From: Gemmatimonadota bacterium
GTDB taxonomy: Bacteria; JAAXHH01
Direction of reading: 5' to 3'
NCBI GenBank assembly: GCA_026702745.1
Contig: JAPPBT010000060.1
Location: forward strand, 46,571-110,570
Length of the DNA: 64,000 nucleotides
The notes beneath the pieces were generated by a model, which did no database searches, was not told where the DNA came from, and saw only the letters and a program-made list of their open reading frames with translations. Positions 9,419 to 17,877 of this stretch are shown here, piece after piece. Within the stretch, counting starts at the first letter, position 1. Every line of letters begins with the position of its first letter. The translations under genes were made by a program, and so were the position numbers.

Positions 9419-9829
9419 ATGGCTCCCAAGAAGTCAGCATTAGATTCGGAAATGGTACATCGATTCGTGTACGACGCCCACAGCGATTTCGAGAGCGTCA
9501 AGGCATTGCTGGACAAAGAGCCTGCACTGGTCAATGCCTGTTGGGACTGGGGCGGAGGCGACTGGGAAACCGGGCTCGGGGCGGCCGCGCATATGGGGCG
9601 CAGGGATATCGCGGAATATCTGCTTCAGCATGGGGCGCGCATCGACCTCTATGCCGCGGCCATGTTGGGGAAACTGAGCATCGTGCAGGCCGTTCTCGTC
9701 GACAATCTGTCTGAAAAGGACAAGCCGGGTCCCCACGGGATTTCGCTCATGGCCCACGCAAGAAAGGGAGGCAAGGAAGCCGCGGAAGTCGTGAAACTGC
9801 TGAGGTCCCTGGATAAGAAGCCGAAGTGA
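9419..9829 (+). CDS. Small ankyrin-repeat-like protein
   Basis: A 136-residue protein preceded by AAAGGA about 9 bases upstream of the ATG. Segments such as GLGAAAHMGRRDIAEYLLQHGARIDLYAAAMLGKL have the helix-turn-helix spacing of ankyrin repeats (G-AA--G---I--YLL--GA). Similar short proteins with a leading FVYDAHSDFESVKALLD element are widespread in environmental bacteria and often annotated as ankyrin-repeat proteins. Such repeats mediate protein-protein contacts; no catalytic motif is visible. There is no signal peptide, so it should be cytoplasmic. It converges on the large LRR gene. Confidence 0.75.
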   Translation: MAPKKSALDSEMVHRFVYDAHSDFESVKALLDKEPALVNACWDWGGGDWETGLGAAAHMGRRDIAEYLLQHGARIDLYAAAMLGKLSIVQAVLVDNLSEKDKPGPHGISLMAHARKGGKEAAEVVKLLRSLDKKPK

Positions 9830-9841
9830 ATGGAGAAATAG

Positions 9842-9863
9842 CCGGCTGGCAAATCCAGGCCGG
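9842..9863. terminator. Hairpin between convergent genes, probable bidirectional terminator
   Basis: The inverted repeat CCGGCTGG / CCAGGCCGG with a five-base loop and one bulged base lies midway between the stop codons of convergent genes at 9829 and 9904. On the minus strand it is followed by CTATTTCT, a weak U-rich tail; on the plus strand there is no T run, so termination in that direction is less sure. Confidence 0.5.
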
Positions 9864-9903
9864 AATAGGTAAGTTACAAGTACCGTTACGATTCCCCTGC
9901 CGC

Positions 9904-12900
9904 TCAATCGGGCACACCACGGCTGATCACGATCTCAAGACCGGTATCGGGAAGCGATGACCGATTGATTGCCGCATCCTGGGATGCATTGATCCAATCC
10001 GTGAGAATGCCTCGCACTCTGCCCGTCGCCCTGTCCAGCAGCAGCGCGCCGGGTTGACTCGTCCTGCGATCGATCGAAACAGCACCTTCCGGACCTTCCA
10101 GGGTAATAAGTTCCAGCCGAGGTAGCCATCCCGCTTCCATCGGCAATGTAAAGGCAAAAACTCCGCCTTCACCGTCTGCTATCTTTACCGTATCGAAGTC
10201 CAGTGTGAACAAGGTACCGCCGGCCGCGCTGTTTCCCGTCAGGCGATAAGGACCGGTCTCGGCAGGCAGAGACACCGGCGCATCGACCATGAAGGCCGGC
10301 TTGAGGCTGATCTCCCCGCTTCCGTCCACGAACCCCCACAGTAGAAGGCTTCTGGACGAATTCGACCGGGCCATTGGTATTTGTTGCGATTCTATGTAAT
10401 GACGATAGTTCAAGGCCTTAATGAAGCTGTAGTCGCTGATCCACTGTGGTGAGCAATAGCCCATCAAATCCTTCGTATCCGGAGGTACAAGAAGATCGTT
10501 TCGGGTATCGTAACCCCAGACACCGATAGATCCATCGGCATAAGGATAGCTGGCATCGACGGTAAACAGATTGGGACTCCCGCATGGAGTATGGCCAAGA
10601 TTCATGTTGTGTCCCAGTTCGTGAGCGATCGTGTATCCAGCGAGACCCGATACGAAGGTCCTGCCTCCCGTTAACGCCGCACCCCCTCCTGTACTTAAGA
10701 CGCCCATGTAGTGACCCTGATCACCATCCAGTATATGGATCGCCCGGGTCTCGCTCAGAATGGCCGGATAGTTGTCGAATACAGGATCAACCGAAGTAAA
10801 CACCTCATCTCGAATCGAGATACTGAGGTCTCCGATCGGAAGCAGGTTGCGCGTCTGCCAGAACAGTTCGTCATCAGACGATAACCCTTCGATTTCGGAC
10901 AGAATCGACCGGTCCGGGTTTTCAATCCACAGCAGTGGAACAAGGGTCAGGTCAAGGGGAGGTACGTCTCTGACGTCGACCGGCATCCGGCCCGTTGGAG
11001 GTATACGCACGGGCATGTTTGAGTTCGATGAGCTTGCACCGTCAGGGTCGATCTCCACGACCAATTCCAGTTCCGGCATGATCAACGACCCCGGTACTGA
11101 CGCGTTTATGGAAGCCGACAATGATCCTTCGTCGGCCTCTTCAGGGGGCGGTATTGGCTCCCCGGGTATGTCCTCCACGTGCACGGTCGTGTTGTTGTGG
11201 TAAAAAGTAGCGCGTACAGGAGGCAAACTCGGATACTGGTCGTCTTCATTCGCCAGGAATACGCGCAGCAGTGCGTCCTCTCCGGCAACCAGGGGTACGG
11301 GATGGTCCAACGACTGTACGGCTTGCGTCAGATACATAGCCGGACCGGCGGACCTGATGCAATCCGGGACGCGGCCGAACGCAAGGTTATTCAGCCATTC
11401 CTGGAATCCGTGGTCCGGAGGGGCGCAGAGTTCTGTGCCGAAGACATTGAGGTTTGCAATGTTGAGCGCGGAGAAAGACAGGGGCAGCGGTCCGGCGAGA
11501 CCGGGATTGTCACCTAAGTTGAGTGTTCCAAGCAAGCTCAGGTTCCCCAATTCGGAAGGGACGGTGCCGGACAACTGATTCTCTTGTAGAAACAGTTCCC
11601 TGAGTCTGCCCAATTGACCGAGTTCGGGGGGTATCGATCCGGAAATCCGGTTGCTGTCAACCCGCAGGCTGATCAGTAAGTGCAGGTTGCTGAGTTCGGG
11701 GGGAATCGGACCGGTAAGCCGGTTGTTGCTGAGTGTAATACCAATCAGATTATTCAACTGCCCTAACTGCGGTGGAATACTTCCTGTCAACTGGTTGTCC
11801 CAAACGGACAGGTGGTCGAGACTCTTCATGTCGCCGATTTCCGGCGGTATCGGCCCCGTTATACGGTTCCGGAACATGACCAAACTCCTCATGTTCTTCA
11901 ACCGTCCGAATTCGGGTGGGATTGAACCGGTCAAGGCATTGTTACTCAGAAACATGCGATCAAGGTTCTTCAGGTTTCCCAGCTCCGGCGGTATAGCCCC
12001 CGTCAAATCGTTGGCGCTGAGGTTCAGAGTGATGAGATTGGTCAACTGTCCCATTTCAGGTGGTATGCTGCCTGACAACGAGTTACCGCTGACGGACAGG
12101 TGGACGAGTTCGTTGAGCTGTCCGAGTTCGGAGGGGATTCTTCCGTGTAGAAAACACCCGTCGAGGTTCAACGATCTCAGCTTTCCCAGGTCCCCAAGTT
12201 CCGGCGGTATCGATCCGGACAGGCGGTTTCCGTAAAGACTGAGACCGACCAGGTGTCGCAGTTGTCCGATTTCAGGTGGCAGCCGGCCCGTAAGGTTGTT
12301 TTCCGACAATGAGATGCCCGTTACCCTTCCTTCGGCGTCGGTAAGAACACCGTGCCACATGTGTAACGGCTCATCGCTCAACCAGTTCGTGCTTACGTTC
12401 CAATTCGGACCGTTCGTTTCCTGGTAGAAGGCAACCAGCGCTTCCCTATTCTGACTGGCCCCCGCACAGATCGACACCTCGGCATCTGATATCCCGCGCA
12501 CCCATGACTGAAACTCGGTATCGGACGGAGCACAAAGATCCGTACCGGCCAGATGGAGGACTTCGAGATTCAGTTTCAGCATCGACCGCGGCAGCGGTCC
12601 TGTCAATGCGTCGTTGCCGCTGAGATTCAATGATCGCATTGCTGATAGTATGGACAGAATCGGTGGTAGAGACCCATTCAGGTTGTTGTCGGCAAGATCC
12701 AGCCCGGTAACCTGTCCGGTGTCGTCGGTGGATACGCCATACCAGTCACCCGGCGGCTGTGTGCTCAGCCAGTTTTCACTGTTTGACCAATTAGACCCGT
12801 CCGTCCCGTTGTATAGCGAAGTAAGCGCGGCAACCGTTGGATCGCCACAACGAGTAACGTGACGGTCGGGGATTCCGCTTAGCCAGTTCTCGAAATCATC

Positions 12901-14775
12901 GTCCAGCGGTACGCATAACTGTGTACCGCGCAGATCAAGTCCGCCGATGGACAATTTGAGGAAAGACCGCGGGACCGGCCCGTTCAGTGCTCGATTGTTG
13001 GAGAGATTCAGCCGCCTGAGTATTGACAGGCTGCCCAATTCGGACGGCAAAGAACCGGTTAACAGGTTGTCCTGAAGTCTCAGTTCCTCGAGGTTATTCA
13101 GTTGTCCCAGTTCTGGTGGTATGGGCCCGGTCAGTCGGTTTCCATTTAACAACAACAGCCTGACGGTTCTGATGTTGCCTAATTCAGGAGGAATAGGCCC
13201 GGTGAGCAGGTTTCTGCTTAAAGTGATACTATCCAGGTTTTTAAACCGCTCCAGCTCGGACGGAATGGGTCCGGATAGTCTGTTGGATCCCAGTGACAGA
13301 TTACGAAGCCGTTCTATTTGTGCCAACTCTACGGGGATGGGTCCGGACAACCTGTTCACGCTGAGATACAAGCCACTCAGGGACGTCAACCCGCCAAGTT
13401 CAGGAGGTATGTAACCGGACAGCTTGTTACCTGAGATGCTTAAAAACCATAGTTTCTTGAGTTGTCCCAACTCGGCGGGTATAGGTCCGAAAAGGTCATT
13501 TCCATTCAATCGTAGAATCTGCAGGTGGCTGAGTTGGCCGATTTCCGGCGGGATCATTCCACTTACATTATTGTTGTTGAGGGTCAGTTCGATGACGGCC
13601 CCGAACTCATTGGTCTCTACCCCGTGCCAGGTGCCTAATGGTGCATTCGACAGCCAGTTTGTACCGTCTGTCCAGTTCGGTCCGTTAGTCTGGTGATAAA
13701 ATGCAACCAGTGCTTCTATTTCATCCGGGATGTTGATGCAAGTCGAGACCCTGGCATCTGAAATCGTCTCCAGCCATAACCGGAATGCAACATCAGAAGG
13801 TGCGCACAGTCCGGTTCCGTCAGCATGCAGTTCGTTGAGGGCAAGATCGGCAAGCGCCTGGGGTAAAGGTCCTGCAAGGTCAGCATTATCGTTGAGGACC
13901 AGGCTGCGCAGGTGAACGAGTTCCGCCAGCACGGGCGGCAGTTGTCCCTTGAGGTTGTTTCCCTTTAAATTGAGACCGATCACTCTCTCCTGGCCGTCGA
14001 TAGCTACACCGTACCAATCGCCTACGGGCAGGCTGCTCAGCCAGTTTTCGTTATTGGTCCAGTTCGGTCCGTCCAGTGTATTGAACAGCGTTACCAAAGC
14101 GTCTCTGTCCGGGCTGGGTATCGTTACCGTGACCTGCGAAGCAGCTGAAATGGTTCCGTACGTCGCGGTGATCAAGACGCTGCCGCTTTTCACCGCAGTG
14201 ACCAACCCTTCCGGACTGACCGTTGCCACTGTTTCGTTGCCGCTCGTCCAGGTTACCGTAGCATCGGCTACCGGGTTTTCATTGCGATCGAGGACCTGTG
14301 CTGTAAGCTGGACCGTTTGGCCGATGGATGTCAATGTGGGCATAGCTGGTTCGATCACGATACTACTTGCCGTCTGCGACACCGTGATGTTGGCTGTAGC
14401 AGAAACGTTGCCCGATCGGGCGGTGATGACGACAGTCCCATTCTTTACGGCAACAACCAGGCCCTGATTGCTTACAGTCGCCACGCCCGAGTCGCCACTC
14501 GTCCATGTAACTGTGGCATTGATGATGGCCGTGCCATTCTGATCAAGGACCCTTGTCGACAACTGGATTGTCTGGCCGATGGAATACAGCGTAGCAGTAG
14601 CGGGAGTGATTTCTATACGGGTGGGTACAGGTACTACAGGAGGCGGTGGTTCCTGTGGTTCCGGTGTCGTCGGCCTGGTGGGGCTGTCTTTACCGCAGCT
14701 TGAGAACGCCACCGACGCCAGAAGAGCGAACACAGGCAGTATACGAAGGCTCAAACAGCGCTTACGAAAATACAC
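9904..14775 (-). CDS. Giant lipoprotein: Ig-like (Big_2) domains, four LRR modules and a metzincin-type zinc protease domain
   Basis: A 1623-residue surface protein. A signal peptide ends in the lipobox FSSC, predicting a lipid anchor. Two bacterial Ig-like (Big_2) domains follow (about residues 50-220; each ends GLVxAVKxG..ITA), then four leucine-rich modules of the plant type (repeats of the form LTGxIPPELGxLxxL). Each module opens with a cap like GPNWTNNENWLS..P..WYGV and most close with a Cys-containing cap such as LCAPSD. After an approximately 180-residue linker domain comes HELGHNMNLGH at residues 1385-1395, fitting the metzincin zinc motif HExxHxxxxxH, with a downstream candidate Met-turn DLMGYCSPQW. 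This suggests a cell-surface or shed endopeptidase targeted by its LRRs. The start is GTG; the SD is weak. The partner at 54709 has the same Ig-like and LRR parts but no protease. Confidence 0.9.
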   Translation of the reverse strand: MYFRKRCLSLRILPVFALLASVAFSSCGKDSPTRPTTPEPQEPPPPVVPVPTRIEITPATATLYSIGQTIQLSTRVLDQNGTAIINATVTWTSGDSGVATVSNQGLVVAVKNGTVVITARSGNVSATANITVSQTASSIVIEPAMPTLTSIGQTVQLTAQVLDRNENPVADATVTWTSGNETVATVSPEGLVTAVKSGSVLITATYGTISAASQVTVTIPSPDRDALVTLFNTLDGPNWTNNENWLSSLPVGDWYGVAIDGQERVIGLNLKGNNLKGQLPPVLAELVHLRSLVLNDNADLAGPLPQALADLALNELHADGTGLCAPSDVAFRLWLETISDARVSTCINIPDEIEALVAFYHQTNGPNWTDGTNWLSNAPLGTWHGVETNEFGAVIELTLNNNNVSGMIPPEIGQLSHLQILRLNGNDLFGPIPAELGQLKKLWFLSISGNKLSGYIPPELGGLTSLSGLYLSVNRLSGPIPVELAQIERLRNLSLGSNRLSGPIPSELERFKNLDSITLSRNLLTGPIPPELGNIRTVRLLLLNGNRLTGPIPPELGQLNNLEELRLQDNLLTGSLPSELGSLSILRRLNLSNNRALNGPVPRSFLKLSIGGLDLRGTQLCVPLDDDFENWLSGIPDRHVTRCGDPTVAALTSLYNGTDGSNWSNSENWLSTQPPGDWYGVSTDDTGQVTGLDLADNNLNGSLPPILSILSAMRSLNLSGNDALTGPLPRSMLKLNLEVLHLAGTDLCAPSDTEFQSWVRGISDAEVSICAGASQNREALVAFYQETNGPNWNVSTNWLSDEPLHMWHGVLTDAEGRVTGISLSENNLTGRLPPEIGQLRHLVGLSLYGNRLSGSIPPELGDLGKLRSLNLDGCFLHGRIPSELGQLNELVHLSVSGNSLSGSIPPEMGQLTNLITLNLSANDLTGAIPPELGNLKNLDRMFLSNNALTGSIPPEFGRLKNMRSLVMFRNRITGPIPPEIGDMKSLDHLSVWDNQLTGSIPPQLGQLNNLIGITLSNNRLTGPIPPELSNLHLLISLRVDSNRISGSIPPELGQLGRLRELFLQENQLSGTVPSELGNLSLLGTLNLGDNPGLAGPLPLSFSALNIANLNVFGTELCAPPDHGFQEWLNNLAFGRVPDCIRSAGPAMYLTQAVQSLDHPVPLVAGEDALLRVFLANEDDQYPSLPPVRATFYHNNTTVHVEDIPGEPIPPPEEADEGSLSASINASVPGSLIMPELELVVEIDPDGASSSNSNMPVRIPPTGRMPVDVRDVPPLDLTLVPLLWIENPDRSILSEIEGLSSDDELFWQTRNLLPIGDLSISIRDEVFTSVDPVFDNYPAILSETRAIHILDGDQGHYMGVLSTGGGAALTGGRTFVSGLAGYTIAHELGHNMNLGHTPCGSPNLFTVDASYPYADGSIGVWGYDTRNDLLVPPDTKDLMGYCSPQWISDYSFIKALNYRHYIESQQIPMARSNSSRSLLLWGFVDGSGEISLKPAFMVDAPVSLPAETGPYRLTGNSAAGGTLFTLDFDTVKIADGEGGVFAFTLPMEAGWLPRLELITLEGPEGAVSIDRRTSQPGALLLDRATGRVRGILTDWINASQDAAINRSSLPDTGLEIVISRGVPD

Positions 14776-15094
14776 GGGACTGCAACCTGGGCATATTGTA
14801 CTCAGTGCGACACAGCCTGTCGCATCCCTTCAAGACCGTGAAAGGTTCGGCTGCCATACACTTCAGTAACATTCAGAAAATGCCGATTAGAAAACAATAA
14901 TTCAGAATTAACCAACTGGAAATGGACCAATCTGGCAAGCGTATTATACTGTGTCAGAGTCGTAAATGTTGTCTAAGGTTGTTTTGAGGCGACAGGGTAA
15001 GGTTGTTCGGTAAAGGATATCCACCACATACAGGCACTATCCTGTCATTCCCTGCCGATCGGTTCACGATGATATGCGCACTTGAGTCAATTAA
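14776..15094. other. AT-rich intergenic region upstream of the LRR-metzincin gene
   Basis: This 319-base gap separates divergent genes and is more AT-rich than the coding DNA. On the minus strand TATAAT occurs at 14943-14948, a good -10 candidate about 170 bases before the LRR gene start, but no matching -35 is clear. No gene was found. Confidence 0.4.
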
Positions 15095-15478
15095 ATGCTA
15101 AGCGGAGGTTCTATTCTGAACAGACCCATCCAAACCCATTCGACAGAGCGCGACGGCAAGCGGTACATCTGGTACACCGAACGGCTCTGGGAGCTGGCGA
15201 AGGATCTACCGGTATACGTTGCTGAAGTCGAACGTTTTGCGGAGCTGGACCGCGACTGCTGGTTCGGCGAGGGTAGGACGCCGACCATACGAGAGGTGGC
15301 CGATCATTGCCGACGAATCAACGAGACCGATACTCGCTACCCCTTGATCATAAACGACAACGGTCAACTGATGGACGGTGGTCATCGGCTGGCCCGGGCA
15401 TTGCTTGAAGGACGAAAGACCGTCAAAGCGGTGCGGTTTGAAGAGATGCCGGAGCCGGATGAGATCGAGGAGTTGTAA
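15095..15478 (+). CDS. ParB/sulfiredoxin-fold-like small protein
   Basis: Up to 127 residues. The C-terminal part, YPLIINDNGQLMDGGHRLAR, resembles the ParB/Srx nucleotide-binding fold, in which a G-x-R/H-R-x-x-A loop binds nucleotide. Stand-alone proteins of this kind are common and their role is mostly unknown; nothing links this one to chromosome partitioning. The start is uncertain: the ATG at 15095 has no ribosome site, whereas AGCGGAGG at 15102-15108 lies at a correct distance from ATT (15113) or CTG (15116) in the same frame, so initiation at a non-ATG codon is possible. Confidence 0.65.
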   Translation: MLSGGSILNRPIQTHSTERDGKRYIWYTERLWELAKDLPVYVAEVERFAELDRDCWFGEGRTPTIREVADHCRRINETDTRYPLIINDNGQLMDGGHRLARALLEGRKTVKAVRFEEMPEPDEIEEL

Positions 15479-15507
15479 TCACAAGTCTTTAGTGCTTCGC
15501 ACAGCAC

Positions 15508-16590
15508 TTACCCCATCCGCAGGCACCGGTCCTCAAGCGGCAAATCGACCCGCACGTTGCCCCGGCGGTGGGATTCCCTCAGGGCAATGGCGATTTCGAG
15601 GGCTTCGCGGCCGAACTCGCCCGGACAAGTCGTCTCCCATCCCGCTTCTATGGAACGGCAGACGCCCTCTATCGCATCGACCATGGAACTCCGGGGATGC
15701 CACGGTCCGGGCAGGTGGGTCTGGGCAGGCGCGCCGGTCACTGGATGAGGCGCCCACAACTCGAACTGTGCGTGGGAGTTTCGGGAAACGATACGGCCGG
15801 TTTCGCCGATGAACTCGAGGGACCAGGAGTAGACGTGCGATTCGGACCGGGAGTTCAGGATCGTGCGAATCCCGTTTTCGTACACGACGATCCCCGTTCC
15901 CGGGATATCGGCATCGGATCGCGCCTGCTCGTCCGTGTCGATCAGGCCGACGACCCACTGCGCGGGCGCACCGGCGAAGAGCCGCAGCAGGGCCAGGGTG
16001 TGGCTTTGGATGTTGGACAGCGTCGACGGGCTGTGGCAGACCATGGTCTTCAAAGGGCCGATGGCGCCTTCGGCGATGAGCCTGCGTGCCGTCGTATAGT
16101 AGCCGTACCAGTTGAGATGGCAGGCCATGGCGAGGATGACGCCGTGCCTGGCGCAGGCTTCGATCATGGCATCGGCCTCGGCCAGCGTCCGGCACATGGG
16201 TTTCGTGGCGAAGATGGCCTTCACGCCCAGTTCGGCCAGGCCCACCGTGATCTCCGCGCGCGGCTCGGGCCGGGTGGTCATGCAGACCACGTCGATCGCT
16301 TCCTTCTCAACCATCTCCTTGTAGTCGGTGTACAGGGCCGCACAGCCCCAGCGCCGCCTGAAATCCGCGAGTTTGGCGGGGTCCTCGTCCGCGGCGGCCA
16401 CGAGATCGATCCCCCGGGCTTCGATCATGGCCGGGGCGTGCGCCCATGGCCACGGGTAGTGGGGCTGACCGACGTGCTCGTCGTCGATGGTGCTGCCCAT
16501 CCTCCCGCAACCGACCACGGCGCCGCGATAGGTATGCTCCGGTCCGGTGGCTCGCACGGTTTGAAAGGCCTTGAGTCCGGATTCTGGCAT
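15508..16590 (-). CDS. Gfo/Idh/MocA family NAD(P)-dependent oxidoreductase
   Basis: A 360-residue oxidoreductase. The N-terminal Rossmann motif is GAVVGCGRMGS (about residues 22-32), followed by an acidic residue in VAAADED, and the family TKP motif in AIFATKPMCR (the usual EKP is TKP here). The C-terminal half contains the GFO_IDH_MocA substrate domain. Family members oxidise or reduce sugars, sugar acids, inositols and related polyols, often working with sugar-acid dehydratases like those found elsewhere in this window. The precise substrate cannot be read from sequence. It converges on the ParB-like gene and is not obviously in an operon. Confidence 0.87.
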   Translation of the reverse strand: MPESGLKAFQTVRATGPEHTYRGAVVGCGRMGSTIDDEHVGQPHYPWPWAHAPAMIEARGIDLVAAADEDPAKLADFRRRWGCAALYTDYKEMVEKEAIDVVCMTTRPEPRAEITVGLAELGVKAIFATKPMCRTLAEADAMIEACARHGVILAMACHLNWYGYYTTARRLIAEGAIGPLKTMVCHSPSTLSNIQSHTLALLRLFAGAPAQWVVGLIDTDEQARSDADIPGTGIVVYENGIRTILNSRSESHVYSWSLEFIGETGRIVSRNSHAQFELWAPHPVTGAPAQTHLPGPWHPRSSMVDAIEGVCRSIEAGWETTCPGEFGREALEIAIALRESHRRGNVRVDLPLEDRCLRMG

Positions 16591-16623
16591 CGAGTGCTCT
16601 ATATCGAATCTGACGGAATCAGC

Positions 16624-17721
16624 TTACGCCTCGTTTAAACGCAAATCAATAACAGCAGCAATAAACCGTTCGGAAACTGCCCGTGCTAGTCTGTTTTCTC
16701 GGAGATTTTCTGGATTTAAAGAAGCTACCATAAGTACTGCTTGAACAAAATAACGCCTGATGGCGAGGCGATAGTCATTCCAGCATACATTCATGGTGTA
16801 TCCAGTAACTCCATTTGCCACCAGAGTTTCATGGTAGGTTTTTAAGAGTTGTCGTTCTTCTCTTTGTCGATTTGGGGTATTTTTGAGGCATCCACCGATA
16901 AACCATGCGACATCCGAAACACCCTCTCCACGCGATATATCCTGCCAGTCAATCACGGCAAGGCCCGATTCACCAAGAGAATCACCAAAAAACACGTTCT
17001 CCAAGCGAAAATCTCCGTGGATTATGGTTCTCGGCAGTTCACCCAATTGGTTTTTACCCGTTAACCTCTCAGGCAATTGTTCTCCGAATGTCTTGACTGA
17101 ATCTGTCAACGAAGTTCCAAGTTTACCAACAAAGACAGGAAACGCTTCTCGATACTGATTAAGGATCCAATCCGTAGTGGTTTTGGAGTCCATTTGCGAA
17201 TTCGCCAGCCAATCAAAAGTTCCAAGTCTTTTGTTTTTCCACCAATAAGCGTGAAAACCGGCTATTTCGCGGAGAGCAGATGCAGTTTCCTGCATTGTAC
17301 TTCCGTCGATTTGGTTTCCTACTTTAGCGGGAGCAAGGTCTTCGAGAATCCTGATGTACTTACCAAGGCTGACATTCATAGCACTGAAATAACAGTGGGG
17401 AGTACGAAGAGGTATCTCGCCGGCAAGTTGCCGGTAAAACGAAATCTCGGACTTGTCAGGCATGTACAGACGCGTTTTTGCACGTTGAATCTCATCCGGT
17501 GCATGTAGTTTGGCAATCAGCTTTTTTGGCAGTGTTGAACGAGGGTGACTGAGCTTAAGATGCAAGCGTGCCAACTGTCCAACAGAAGTCAACTTTGCAA
17601 TCGGTTCGATTTGAAGTGAAGTTACTACGGCATTCGAGAACGTGTTCGTTGTAGAAAGTGCTTCATTCAGCCACTGAGGTGTTATGTCGAGAGGTGAGTC
17701 AGGGATATCTAAAGGAGACAT
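16624..17721 (-). CDS. Aminoglycoside phosphotransferase (APH)/choline kinase-like enzyme
   Basis: A 365-residue kinase-fold protein. The catalytic loop is IIHGDFRLENVFF (H-G-D-x-R-x-x-N, with D as base), followed by the metal-binding motif AVIDWQDISRG, matching APH and ecdysteroid-kinase-like families. It should phosphorylate a small hydroxylated molecule with ATP; there is no evidence that it confers antibiotic resistance. The base composition is obviously lower in G+C than neighbouring genes, with many A/T third codon positions and codons such as AAA and TTT, suggesting recent transfer. No mobile element borders it. The ATG at 17721 has only a weak ribosome site. Confidence 0.83.
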   Translation of the reverse strand: MSPLDIPDSPLDITPQWLNEALSTTNTFSNAVVTSLQIEPIAKLTSVGQLARLHLKLSHPRSTLPKKLIAKLHAPDEIQRAKTRLYMPDKSEISFYRQLAGEIPLRTPHCYFSAMNVSLGKYIRILEDLAPAKVGNQIDGSTMQETASALREIAGFHAYWWKNKRLGTFDWLANSQMDSKTTTDWILNQYREAFPVFVGKLGTSLTDSVKTFGEQLPERLTGKNQLGELPRTIIHGDFRLENVFFGDSLGESGLAVIDWQDISRGEGVSDVAWFIGGCLKNTPNRQREERQLLKTYHETLVANGVTGYTMNVCWNDYRLAIRRYFVQAVLMVASLNPENLRENRLARAVSERFIAAVIDLRLNEA

Positions 17722-17877
17722 AATCGGACTGAGCGCGCTGAGATCACGGTGAAGAACGCGAACACTGTCTACATCAGTGAGCGAAAGGGAAATCTAGAAA
17801 CAAATTCGCTATTTGGGATTCGGCAGTGCCAATTCCGCCGTGAGGAGTGGACAGGAGTAAGGATTTACCTGCGGCGC

